Source: Triticum aestivum
Taxonomy: Eukaryota > Streptophyta > Magnoliopsida > Poales > Poaceae
NCBI RefSeq assembly: GCF_018294505.1
Contig: NC_057795.1
Span: forward strand, 230,062,643 to 230,126,642
Reading direction: 5' to 3'
DNA: 64,000 bases
Shown: in pieces, positions 46,555-58,656 of the stretch
How the letters are laid out: each line of letters opens with the position of its first letter
Numbering within the stretch: position 1 is the stretch's first letter
Notes under the pieces: generated by a model
Seen by the model: only the letters and a program-made list of their open reading frames with translations
Told to the model about the DNA's origin: nothing
The model's database searches: none
Made by a program: the position numbers and the translations under genes

Positions 46555-47281
46555 GAGGTCAGTTTGGGCGACGAGGATTTCATCTTCCCCGAAGACCCAC
46601 TGGATCAAGAGCGGTTTAAATGGCAACTAATTGCCACCGCATGAAGCCTGAAAAAACAAAGACAAAAAATAAAGTCCGAATAGGATACCCTCAATGAGAG
46701 ATGGACTAAGGTCCTAGATGCCGAAGAGGAGTACTACCACAAGCGATAGATCAAAAGCTACCCGAAGCGAAGGCTACTGCCGCAATTCGATGAAGAGGCC
46801 ATAGAGCCAGCGCCTGCAAGGTACACTCAGGCGGACCAGTGGGACCGCCCCCTCGAGGATAGGATCCAACACTTGATAAAACTGAACAATCTCCCACTCA
46901 CCCTCGCCATCAAGGCAAGGAGCTAGTGCGGCTAGGCTACGAGTATGACCTACGCCGTGACCTGGACGCTCGGTTAGGTCCGACGAGGTCCATTTACGGA
47001 CCTAAAAGAGATCCTCCTGATAGACGAGATAGATACAAATCATGGCTAGACTAAAATGATAGTGCTCGGGAGCTGCAACAAGCCCGGATGACAGATGATC
47101 TCCAGCATGACATAGCCTGAATCAGGGACACCGCTCATCCTCTTTGCGTCACAAATAGAGTGATGCAGCACCAATCCCGGAATGTTCAAAACCTGTATGT
47201 ATTGAGCCTTATGACGAGACAACATATCCGGCAGTATGGATTGAACATTTTCTGTTGCACATTCATATGGAACGAGGAGAC
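46555..47281 (+). pseudogene. T gag, N-terminal remnant
   Basis: Short frames align with V's gag. KSYPKRRLLPQFDEEA (about 46750-46800) is the counterpart of KSYPKRKLLPEFDKEA in V (about 21810-21860). Many stops and shifts are present. It ends at gagac, the left TSD of U. Confidence 0.65.
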
Positions 47282-47763
47282 TGAGGGAGTCCTGGATTAG
47301 GGGGTATCCGGACAGCCGGACTATATACTTCGTCCAGACTATTGAAGCGTGAAGATACAAGACTCAAGACTCCGTCCCGTGTCCGGATGGGACTCTCCTT
47401 TGCGTCGAAGCCAAGCTTGGCGATCCGGATATTGTATTTCCTTCCTTGTAACTGACTCCATGTAAACCCTAGCCCTCTCCGGTGTCTATATAAACCGGAG
47501 AGGTTGGTCCTTAGAAGGCCGATCACAACTACAATCATAATCATCATAGGCTAGCTTCTAGGGTTAGCCTCTACGATCTCATGGTAGATCTACTCTTGTA
47601 CTACTCGTATCATCAATATTAATCAAGCAGGAAGTCGGGTTTTACCTCCATCGAGAGGGCCCGAACCTGGGTAATCATTGTGTCCCTTGCTTCCTGTTAC
47701 CATCAGCCTAAGACGCACAGATCGGGACCCCCTACCCGAGATCCGCCGGTTTTGACACCGACA
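47282..47763 (+). repeat. 5' LTR of U
   Basis: TGAGGGAGTCC to GACACCGACA with TATATAAA at 47487-47494. The presumed PBS (TTGGTGCTTTCATTGAG) follows directly, as in V. Confidence 0.9.
47487..47494 (+). promoter_or_regulatory. TATA box of U 5' LTR
   Basis: TATATAAA, about 205 bp into the LTR; conserved in the 3' LTR at 57068-57075. Confidence 0.7.
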
Positions 47764-47789
47764 TTGGTGCTTTCATTGAGAGTTCCTCT

Positions 47790-50700
47790 GTGTCGTTGCC
47801 GCAAGGCTGGATGGCTCGTCTCGTTGTCAAGGACAACATTACCTCTGGGGGAGCGCTGGCTGTAGGCCAAACTCTCCGACTTGGCGGCTTCATCATGGCT
47901 GCCCCATCGGCAGTTGCACCGATGATGGCCTCTCGGGTCATCACGCATAACCTTTGCGTCAATTCGGAACTCGCCGAACAGATGGATCCAATAGAGCTCT
48001 CCTCCCTTAATGATCTCTTGGATTGCATCGCTGCTTTGGGACTCGCTACGTACTATGATCGGATCGGGCTTAAACTCGACCAAAGGGACATTAAATCCCC
48101 GCCGGCCACCCATGAGATAGCGGTAGTGGAGGAACCACACACGGATTATCCCTCAATTCGGAGGACGAATTATGACCGGATCACCGAGCTCCTTGAGCCG
48201 GACACCCGCCCAAGGGAAGACATGACCCGGATCCCGGACTTAGAAAAGGGCATTGGGCCGGAGAAATTGGGCAGAACCCCGGATCCCGAGCTGTCAGGCT
48301 CGGAAGCTCCCATGCCCCTGGGTGCTAGATCGGATCAGAATCCGGATTCAGCTATTTCCACCCACACGGACCTAAACCGTCTCTCCCATGTCAGGCAAGA
48401 GCCCCAGGAGACAGTACATCATTACTAGGCCAGATTCCTCCTTGTGCTAAACAAGGTCAAGGACTGCCGCGAGGAGGACATAGTCTCACTTTTATGCAAA
48501 AATTGCATGAACAAAGGAATCCTTAATGCTATAAGTCACCGTGACATAGTACACTTTGCGGACTTGGCAACCATAGTACAAAAGTACTGTGCGATGGAAA
48601 GCGCCTAGAAAACCCAAACAGAATTTTGGGATAGTCTGGCTCTCACCAAAACCTTTGCCCGAACTAAACGGGCGAACTCTCGTAAGTCGGCCGATCCAAT
48701 CCCCAAGAAACCAAAGCCCACCCCAGGGCGGGGAACCGTATTGGAAGAATGGCTCAATGGGCCATGTAAACTCCATAGTACTCCGGACACAACACCATCT
48801 CATATCCTTAGAGCATGTTGGATACTCCGGCAGGTTGCAAAAAGTGGCGAGGATCTTCTCGCAAGCCATAAAGCAGAACAACATCCTGCCAACGAACACA
48901 ATACGGTACTAATAGTCTTCGAGACTTTTGCCTCAAAAAATAGGCGCAAGCGAGCTCATCGAAGCTCCACTGAAATTTGCCATGTGGCAGAAATAAACCC
49001 ATGGAACGACGCTGCTATAACTTTCGATGCCAGTGATGAACCTCGATTCCAGACTGTCCGGGCACCAGCCGCTCTGGTCCTTAGCCCAATCATGGACGGC
49101 TTTTGGCTCACTAAAGTACTCATGGACGGCGGAAGCAGATTAAACTTGATCTATGAAGCAACACTCAACAAGATGGAAAGTGATAAAAGCCGCATTGAAC
49201 AAAGCAGCACAACCTTCAGGGGAATTATCCCTAGTCGGGAAGTGCGGTGTGCGGGAAAAATCACACTCGATGTGGTATTCGGCACCCCGGAGAATTATAG
49301 GTCCGAAGAAATCACATTCCAAGTGGCTCCTTTTGGCAGCGGATACCACGACCTTCTAGAGCGGGACGCGTTTACAAGCTTTCAAGCTATAACCCATTAC
49401 GGGTACATGAAGCTTAAAATGCCTAGACCCAATGGAATCATCACTCTAGCCAGTGATCCGGACGTCGCACTTCGCACCGAAAACAAAACCGCAGAACTGG
49501 CCCTGGAAGCATTATCCAAAGCCCTAGCAGCCTTAACAACACTGTGGGCCACCATGGACAGGGACGACGTGATACTCGACAAGCGACCCAAGTCCACCTC
49601 ATTTAAACCCGCAGACGAGATAGTCAAATTCCAAGTCCATCCAACGGACCCCACGAAGACAGCTTCCATCGGGACATAGTTGATCCCCGCAATGGATGCC
49701 GCACTGCGAGACTTCTTACGCGAGAATTGGGACATTTTTGCCTGGCACCCATCGTACATGCCGGGCATCCCACGCAGATTGGCCAAACACAACCTCAATA
49801 CACTAAAAGGATACAAACCGGTCAAGCAGACTCTAAGGCGGTTTTCAGAGCCCAAACGACAAGCCATGGGGGAAGAGCTAGCCAAACTACTCGAGGCCGG
49901 ATTCATCAGAGATATCAAGCATCCGGATTGGCTGGCAAATCTGGTAATGGTACCAAAGAAGGACAAATCCTGGCGCCTATGTGTCGACTTTAAAGACCTC
50001 AACAAGGCTTCACCCAAGGATCCCTTTCCCCTCCCTCACATCGATCATATCATCGATGCCACAGCAGGACACAACTCGCTGTGTTTCCTCAACGCATACT
50101 CTGGATACCATCAAATAAAGATGGCAGAGTCTGATCAAGCTGCAATAGCTTTCATAACACCATATGGCCCTTTTTGCTTCAACACTATGCCTTTCGGGCT
50201 TAAGAATGCCGGCGCAACCTATCAACGCATGATTCAAACATGCCTGGAAAAGCAAATCGGCAAAATAGTGAAGGCATACGTGGACGACGTGGTCATAAAA
50301 ACAAGACACGTCGAAACCCTAATAGATGACTTGAGGCTTACATTCGATAACCTCTAGACATACGACATCAAGCTAAACCCGGAAAAATGCGTTTACGGCG
50401 TCCCCTCGGGGAAACTGCTGGGCTTCATTGTTTCCAATAGAGGAATTGAAGTGAATCCGGCAAAAATCTGAGCTCTGTCGCAGTTGGCTATACCAATAGA
50501 CCTCAAGCACATCCAGAAACTGGCTGGATGCGTGGCTGCTTTGAGCCACTTTATCTCCAGGTTAGGAGAAAAGGCATTACCTCTTTACCGCCTTCTCCGG
50601 CGCACCGAACACTTCGTGTGGACGGATGCAGCCGCGTCCGGACTAGATGAAATAAAGACCTTATTGGCCAGTAATCCAGTCCTAACGGCGCCAAACATCG

Positions 50701-52926
50701 GCGAACCTATGCTGCTGTACATAGCTGCAACACATCAAGTTGTAAGCGCAGTGCTCGTCGTCGAACGAGAGGCTGACGGATACAAATTCCTACTCTAGAA
50801 GCCGGTTTATTACGTATCCACGGTCCTCACCCCATGCAAATCCCGATACCCACACTATCAAAAAATAGCATACGCGGTCTTCATGGCATCCCGGAAGCTA
50901 CGACACTACTTTCAAGAGTGTTCTATTATGGTGGCCTCCGAAGTACCACTCAATGACATAATAAATAACCGTGACACTACGGGCCGGATTGCTAAATGGG
51001 CTGTCCAGCTCCTTCCGTTCGACATAACATACAAACCACAGCGGGCCATCAAGTCGCAAGTACTAGCTGACTTTGTCGCCGAATGGACAGAAGCCGAACT
51101 CCCTAAAGAGTACGACGCATACTCTAACTGGATCATGCACTTCGATGGCTCTAAAATGCTGGCCGGATTGGGAGCAGGTGTAGTCCTGACGTCTCCCACC
51201 AGAGACACGGTCCAGTACGTCCTCCAAATATTATACACATACTCCAACAATGCGGCCGAATATGAGGCTCTGTTGCACGGTCTTCGGATGGCATTCTCTA
51301 TGGGCATTCATGCCTGGAAGTGCACGGGGATTCAAACCTCGCAATATCACAAATAAACAGAGACTTTGACACCAAGGATCCGAAAATGACGGCCTACCGT
51401 AATGCCATCCCAAAATGTCAGCTCGGTTCGAGGGGCTCGAATTCCACCATGTGGCTCTAGAAAACAATCAAGCGGCGGACGTCCTCGCCCGCATCGGCGC
51501 TAAACGCGACCCTGTCCCACCTAACATATTCCTCGAAAGGTTGTTCAAGCCATCCGTAGTATGGGAAGGGGAGTCCGACAATATTAGCACGGATCCGAAC
51601 ACACCCCCAGATTCCGAATTATCAGACATAATTGGAGGCTCCACCACCAAAATAACATCTTCGGCCCACGAAATCATGGCTGTAATCGCCCCGTGGACTG
51701 AGCCTTTCTTGGCCTACCTAAATAGGCAGGAGCTCGCCGAAGACCAAAATGAAGCACGTTGCATCGTTCGACGTTCTAAAGCTTACAAAGTCCATAAAGG
51801 GGAACTCTACAAGAAAAGTACGCCCGGAGTGCTCCAAAGATGCATCTCCGAAGAGGAAGGGCGACATCTCTTGGCTGAAATCCATGCCGGATAGGGCGGA
51901 CACCATGCCGCGGCTTGAGCACTAGTCAGCAAGGCCTTCGGTACATGCTTCTATTGGCCGACGGCCCGAGCAGACGCACATGACCTCGTCCAACACTGCG
52001 TCAGTTGCCAGCTCTTTGCGAATCAGAGTCATATGCCCCCTACCGCTCTCCAAACAATCCCCATAACTTGGCCCTTTGCGGTCTGGGGGCTAGACATGGT
52101 CGGACCCCTTAAAGGGGGAAGCCATAAGAAAAAATACTTGTTGGTCATGGTGGACAAGTTCACCAAATGGATAGAAGCCAAACCAGTCAAAACGGCCGAA
52201 TCCGGACCAGTAATAGACTTCATATCCGGGGTCGTACACCGATACAGCATCCCCCACAACATCATCACTGATAATGGCTCCAATTTCACAGCCGATGAAG
52301 TGAAAACTTGGTGCGGCAAAATGGGCATTAAGCTCGACTACGCTTCCGTCTACCATCCCCAAACAAACGGCCAGGTCGAACGGGCAAACGGTCTCATCAT
52401 GAGCGGCATCAAACCCAGACTAGTGCGATCCTTGACAGAGTTGGACACGCACTGGGTCGAGGAGCTCGACTCCGTACTCTGGGGGCTGCGGACCACGCCG
52501 AATCGCACCACCGGATACACACCATTTTTAATGGTGTACGGCGCGGAAGCAGTACTACCCTGCGACATAATACATGATTCGCCACGCGTACACATGTAGG
52601 AAGAGAAGGAAGCCGAGTTAGATTGGCAGGATAACTTGGATGCCCTGGAGGAGGAGCACGACGTTGCAAAAGCCCGCTCTGCATTCTATTAACAGTAGGC
52701 TCGATGATACCAAAGTAGAGAAGTGCGGGCCAAAACTTATAATATTGGTGAGCTCGTTCTACGCCTACTGGAGAAGAAGAAGGACAAGCTCAAACCCAAG
52801 TGGGAAGGTCCCTTCATCATTGACAAAGTTCTCACCGAAGGAGCGTACCGCTTACGTAATGCATCCGATAACAGACTCGAGCCGAACCCATGGAACGCGG
52901 CCAGACTTCGGAGATTCTATGCCTAG
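47790..52926 (+). pseudogene. U gag-pol polyprotein, decayed but complete
   Basis: One ancestral frame runs 47790-52926. Stops lie at 48426, 48606, 49677, 50355, 50469, 50796, 51892, 51916, 52597, 52690 and 52696, with a frameshift near 51310-51350. Protease: VLMDGGSRLNLIY (about 49120). RT: WRLCVDFKDLNKASPKDPF, FITPYGPFCFNTMPFGL and catalytic YVDD (about 50278). RNase H: FVWTDAA (about 50610). Second RNase H: HFDGS, NNAAEYEALL and NNQAADVLA (51140-51490). Integrase: HH and CxxC zinc finger (51895-52015), then GLDMVGP, ITDNGSNF and GQVERAN, giving an intact D,D,E set. The C-terminal region ends FYA at 52926. Several stops are CAG/CGA to TAG/TGA. Confidence 0.9.
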
Positions 52927-53736
52927 AGCCGAACCTAGTGTTCATCTCCTTACCCCCTCCTTTTTAATTATGCTCCCCCCATTTCCTTTCTCTACCTTTT
53001 TTCCTCTTCACACAAAGTATTTAATACAGTACGGACCCCCGGATCCTTCCGGCTGCACTACCTGTGTAAGTAATACCTGGGGGCTTCCTATATGGAAGCT
53101 AAAAATAATTACTCTAATGGCTTTTTGCCCATCACATATGCGTTTCTTTTTCCATATGTGCCTTTTCTTCACCATTATATGCATCGATATGATTTAAGAT
53201 GTGGCCAAGCTGGGTTGCCTCGCTCTTGTGTTTATGCCCTACGTTCCCGTTAATTCGGCTAGGGCATAAGGGGAGTACCTCTGCGATTGTTACTGCCGGT
53301 TCAGCCGGATGTGTACCTCAGACTGGGTGAAGCCGAAAGCTAGCGTCCTCAAGAGAATACTCGGTCGGTGAACAAAAGATGTATTCGTTTATTACAACGT
53401 CAATCCCCAGAAGTTTTGTACCCTGCGCCCTTGTTCGCAGTCCGGACATATGCATCCTCGCATGCGTACCCAGGGAAAGGAACCCCTAACAGAATTATTC
53501 TCCCTGGAAGATGTTTCTTACTATCCATGTAATATAACATAACTAGTTGGGTACTTGTCTGTTCAAGCACTTATGACCCCTACGCCTGGTGTCCATGCAT
53601 ATCCCGGTTCGGTATAACTGAGTGGGTATTCGGACACACCCCAGACTATAGGATCCGTGGGCTGAAGCGAAAAGGTCCGCCATGACAAATGATTTCAATC
53701 TGGCTAGGGACTACTTATGTCCATTTAATTACACAG
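52927..53736. other. Non-coding interval of U between pol and antisense gene
   Basis: No gene seen. A pyrimidine-rich stretch follows pol. The block at about 53215-53370 is related to 24190-24380 in V and 59580-59745 in T, and again lies about 400 bp beyond the antisense stop. Confidence 0.5.
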
Positions 53737-56525
53737 TCACTTGGACTGACTATATTCCTCCTCTATACCATCCAACAGGCTATCTAGCTTACAATCCTGT
53801 TGAGAATACTTTGCGGCTAATGCTACCTGGTCATATACTAGACTCACGAGAATTTCTTGCCCATATGGCCCTGCCGGTCCGAGTTCGGCCATATGGTTCG
53901 GGTCCAGCTTGGTGTAGCGCGTCTTCATCATAGCCCAGGCTTCTCTTGCACCTTGCCGGCAGGCTGACATCTTCCACAATCGGAAGCGCCGCCGTGCTCC
54001 TTGAAGCATATCCACAAGCTCCCCCATGCCATTCGGCAGGAAGCTTGATGGCCACAAGGCCTGAGGAACGCCCTGCATCACATGCCGAGCTCGCTCGTGC
54101 AGTTGTGAGAGGTCTTGTAGTAAATCGCATGTAGATGAGGGCATCTCCTCCTCAGGGCGACCCGTTAACATTCCTACAAGCAAAATCCTTTCAATATACT
54201 TCTGCGCCGAACTATACTACAGTTCGTCTAGGCACTTACTATAAATGCCGCGTCGAAGCCTTTTGTTCTCCTTCACAGAGTCCGCCAGCTGAGCGCGGAT
54301 GTCTTTTAACTCCACATCCAACTGGACTTTGGCATCTTGAAGATTGTTCTTCTCCTGCCTAACTTGCGTAAGAATGCGCTCGCCAGCCTTCAGCTGCCTT
54401 TTGAGATGTGATTCGTCATCTCTTATGCCCTCCGGATTCACCCCGGGATTGTCTGCAGAATTTTCTGTTAGACTTGTCATATCAGCCATTTACTAACTGG
54501 TGTATCTTCGTACAATTGAGACAAATGTTACCAGATGAGTGCTTTTGGGATTCCTCTAACCTGGCAACTGTGGCCCTCAGCTCTGCCTTGCACTCCTCCA
54601 GCTCCCGAGACAATTGCTCATTCTTATCTATAAGGACCTGTGCATATATTGATCCTTAAAACAGTTGTTTCAACCCTTTCAAGTCCCAAGGGCTACTACT
54701 ACACATGCTTATCAAATTTTCTTACCCGTATATCTTCGGTATACTGGTCCGTCGCTCGGGCAAGCCCGCCTTGAGGAGCTCGGATGTATGCATCTCCCGA
54801 ATTGAAGGCATTAAATGCCTCTTCGGAAAAGATGTTGTTCCGAAGTACGGCTCGTCGGCGCCGGTGATTCATGGCGCTCTCTACTTCAGAATTCGTGGCC
54901 GAGAGCATATCCGCATCCTTTGTCGGAGAACTATGCGGCGTCAGCCCAGCTCCCGCCTCCGCTCGCGAAGCCGGTTCTGGAATCCGACTGGTGGAGGCGC
55001 GGTTGGCAGGATCCCTGGATATAGTCCGGCTGCTCCTCTTCCTGCCAGGACACGAAAGGCACTGTTATACTTCAAAATACCATAATCGCAGCACGGGTTT
55101 TTGCCTTACCTCTGTAGCGGCGAGTCGACCCTTACCACCTTCCTCTTGAGCCTACCTGATCCGAACGCCCTTGGCTGATGAGTCCCTAGGGGCTCGGCCG
55201 CATGCTCCAACCATCGTCTCTGCAAAAACACGACACTTCAAGGGTAAGGCATGACATCTGAAGAGAGTCCTCTTCGGGGGATAGGGATTTTCTGCTAGGC
55301 TTACGCGCGACGTAGGCAGCAGTCTGGGATAGTCGGCAATAATGGCCACTGAGGCGCCATCGCAGCTCGCTTGATAAAATATCCCGTTGACGAGCTCCAT
55401 GGTAATATCCGGATCTTCTTCGAGTCCTGGATCTAGGGCCCTTCCGGGGTCCTCTGGCCGCGGGGAGGGGCTGGAGATTCCTTCTACGACCCTCCTCAGT
55501 TCCTGCTCGGGAATATCGAGGCAGATAATCTTTGCGAAGAACGCCACAATAAGTGAAGCGGGGAAAGGAATAACGACTTACCCAGTTTGGGGGGTTGTGC
55601 ATGGAGAATCCATCTCGCGGTTTGATGTGAAGGAATTCTTCCTCTTCCCCTTTGTATAATCGGACAAAATCCTTGCCAAAGCAGTGGCGGAGTCCGGACC
55701 CTTACGGCCACAGCGGGTGGCGTCATCTTCCCCGCTGAAGTGCCACATGGGCTTCCCCCTATATTGAAGCGGTTGCACTCCCCATATTATGCATATTGCC
55801 ATAACCTCGACTATCGTCAGTCCGGATTTGGCCAGTAACTTTATCCTGCTCATCAGGTAATGTATTTCCCTAGTATCCTCCTCTTGGGGGCCTCGGGGGC
55901 GCCAGCTTAGATGTGCCCTCGGCGGGGTGTTACTAAACTTGGGGAGACCTGTCCAGTCTGGATCTGGAAGGGGAACGTCATCAGTATAAAACCACTCTGA
56001 AGGCCAGTTCTCTGGTGCCTTCTTGGGAGTGACGGATAGGTATCCGGTCTCGGCAATGTGCCATACTTCGGCCCCGCCCACCTGACATAGGGATTCTCCC
56101 TGGTTGCGGGGGACAAGGCAGAACAGCTTCTTCCATAGCCCGAAGTGAGCCTCGCAGCCTAGAAATAGCTCACAAAGGGCAACGTACCCTGCTATATGTA
56201 GTATAGAGGCAGGGGTAAAGTTGTGCAACTGGAGGCCGTAGAACTCCAGGTGCCCGTGAAGACACGGGTGGATAGGAAACCCGACGCCCCTTAGCAGATG
56301 CGGGATGAGGCATATTCGCTCCTTTGGAGATGGATTAGGAGATCCATCCGCCTGTTCCCCGCCGTTATAGGTGGCTATTCTGACTCAGACGGGGATCATG
56401 AACGCCGATGGGAGAAACCCTTGGGTTTGTAACTCAATCAAACGGCTATGGGGAACTGAACACTCTTCACAGTCCCCCGGCTTGGAGCGAGGAGAGCGAG
56501 CAGAGGAGCTGCGACGAGCGTCCAT
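53737..56525 (-). pseudogene. Antisense multi-exon gene of U
   Basis: Exon 1 starts at ATG 56523-56525 (MDARRSSSARSPRSKPG). It has one TGA at 56385 and runs to a GTAAGT donor at 55581 (exon end 55582). Its domain matches the one in V: HLLRGVGFPIHPCLHG and CELFLGCEAHFGLWKKLF (putative gypsy-type transposon domain). Further coding pieces lie at about 55500-55160, 54908-54699 and 54489-54240 (helical, Lys/Glu-rich). The last exon is 54173-53737 (MLTGRPEEEMP, ending DGIEEEYSQSK). The last junction is canonical and in phase: TTTATA|GTAAGT to GCTTGTAG|GA. The C-terminal part is unlike that of V and T. Confidence 0.65.
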
Positions 56526-56852
56526 GTTGGAATGGTTTTTACGGAAGCGCTCTGTTGGATGCTTGCTTAAGGAGGGAGAGTGAGGTTTGGATTTGAGAAT
56601 CCCCATCTCTTCAAATAGACGGTCAGCCCGAAGGATTGAGGGCGGCGAATGCAAAAATGCCTTGGCCCCTCGCATTCGCTCAACACGTGGAGATGGTCAT
56701 TATTGAGGCACTGAAGCCGAGGAGTACAACATTGATGGAATGCCGGACACTGTTCGTCGTAACAGGTACTTTGGAGTATTCGGAGATGGAACCCGCCCTG
56801 CAATGCCAAAGACAAGACTGCGCGCCAGACTCATCGTCATTGAAGCCTGGTT

Positions 56853-56862
56853 CAAGGGCTAC
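56853..56862 (+). other. Polypurine tract of U
   Basis: CAAGGGCTAC before the 3' LTR, one base different from V and X. Confidence 0.7.
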
Positions 56863-57344
56863 TGAGGGAGTCCTGGATTAGGGGGTATCCGGACAGCCAG
56901 ACTATATACTTCGTCCGAACTATTGAAGCGTGAAGATACAAGACTCAAGACTCCGTCCCGTGTCCGGATTGGACTCTCCTTTGCGTGGAAGGTAAGCTTG
57001 GTGATCTGGATATTGTATTTCCTTCCTTGTAACCAACTCCATGTAAACCCTAGCCCTCTCCGGTGTCTATATAAATCGGAGAGGTTGGTCCTTAGAAGGT
57101 CGATCACAACTACAATCATAATCATCATAGGCTAGCTTCTAGGGTTAGCCTCTATGATCTCATGGTAGATCTACTCTTGTACTACTCGTATCATCAATAT
57201 TAATCAAGCAGGAAGTTGGGTTTTACCTCCATCCAGAGAGCCCGAACCTGGGTAAACATTGTGTCCCTTGCTTCCTGTTACCATCAGCCTAAGACGCACA
57301 AATCGGGACCCCCTACCCAAGATCCGCCGATTTTGACACCGACA
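56863..57344 (+). repeat. 3' LTR of U
   Basis: 482 bp, colinear with 47282-47763 without an indel. Most differences are transitions. TATATAAA at 57068-57075. Followed by TSD gagac. Confidence 0.9.
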
Positions 57345-57349
57345 GAGAC

Positions 57350-58656
57350 GACCTTTATGCCATAAAGTACCTACCATTAAAGTTCAAGGGTCCGGCTCGA
57401 CACTGGCTAAATAGCTTCCCTGAAGACTCCATAGGATGTTCGGAGGAAGTCGAGGATGCCTTCCGAGCTAACTTTCAGGGCACTTATGTCCGACCCCTGG
57501 ATGCCGATGACTTGAGCCATGTAATCCAACAGCCCGACGAGTCAGCCCATCAATTTGGAACCAATTTTTAACCAAGAAGAACCAGATCGTTGACTGTTCG
57601 GACGCTGACGCAATAGCTGCCTTTAAGCATATTATTCAGGATGAATGGCTAGCACGATAGCTTGGCTAGAACAAGCCAAGAACAATGTCAGCGCTCACCT
57701 CCCTGATGACCCACTTCTGCGCCGGAGAGGATAGTTGGATGGTGCTTAGAAGCACTAACCCCGGCACCCCTGGCACACCGGAAGTTTGGGACGGGAACGA
57801 GAAGCCATGAAGGAACAAGAACAAATGCTGTTGTAACATTGGCGAGCGGATGAAACGACAGTCAATGCCGGATTTTGAATTCCAAAGTCCGGGTCATGGA
57901 AAAAGCCTTCTAAAGGCAACCAGGATGGCCCAACCAAGTTGTACGCAATCCTAGATAGGCCTTGCCAGATTCATGGCACCGCTAAAAAACCCGCCAACCA
58001 CACCAACCGTAATTGTTGGGTGATAAAATAGGTCAGTAAGCTCACAGCCGAAGACTCTGGCAACAACCCACGAAGCAAGGACGATGAGGAGCCCCGCATG
58101 CCAAACAGTGGAGGGCAAAAACCCTTCCCTTCTGAGGTCAAGACAGTGAACATGATCTACACCACCCATATACCAAGGAAGGAGAGGAAGCACGCGCTTC
58201 GGGATGTGTACGCTGTCAAGCGTGTAGCGCCGAAGTTCAACCTGTGGTCGGCCTGCCCGATCAACTTTGACCGCAGGGATCATTCGACCAGTATCCATCA
58301 TGGAGGAGTGGCGGCCTTGGTACTTGACCCCATTGTCGATATGTACCACCTCACGAGCCCTAATGGGCGGAGGCAGTAGCCTCAATCTGATTTATGCAGA
58401 CATAGTAAATAAAATGGGGATCGATCCGTCAAGAATCAAATCCAGCAACACCACCTTCAAGGGGGTTATTCCGGGGGCAGAGGCTTGCTGCTTAGGCATG
58501 GTAACTCTGGAAGTGGTATTCGACTCATCGGACAACTTCCGAAACGAAGACTTGATCTTCGATATCGCCCAATTTTGCAGTGGCTACCATGCCCTTCTCG
58601 GCCGAACGACTTCGCCAAATTCAACACCGTCCCACATTAGACATACCTCAAGCTGA
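57350..58656 (+). pseudogene. T gag C-terminal part and protease
   Basis: This resumes gag after U. The capsid translation continues with AIKYLPLKFKGPARHWLNSF, nearly the same as V. Many stops and shifts follow. The protease piece (ORF 58267-58656) reads ALMGGGSSLNLIY, so the catalytic Asp of MDGG is replaced by Gly. LLGR at about 58595 is the later protease motif. No RT follows. Confidence 0.7.

Larger units (their letters stand above)
47282..57344 (+). mobile_element. Element U: Fatima-related Tat-type Gypsy element with full gag-pol
   Basis: 10063 bp with two 482-bp LTRs (47282-47763, 56863-57344) and perfect TSD gagac (47277-47281, 57345-57349). It is inserted in T's gag. Domain order is gag, protease, RT, RNase H, second RNase H, integrase, followed by an antisense gene and PPT. 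The second, archaeal-type RNase H marks the Tat lineage. I count about 21 differences between the LTRs (4.4 percent). The LTR is related to but clearly different from V's, so U belongs to a sister subfamily. It is the only pol-bearing element here, although dead. Confidence 0.9.

Noticed and set aside
47282..57344. Integrated pararetrovirus or other plant virus
   Set aside because: LTRs, TSD, integrase with D,D,E after RNase H, and no movement protein identify a Gypsy retrotransposon.
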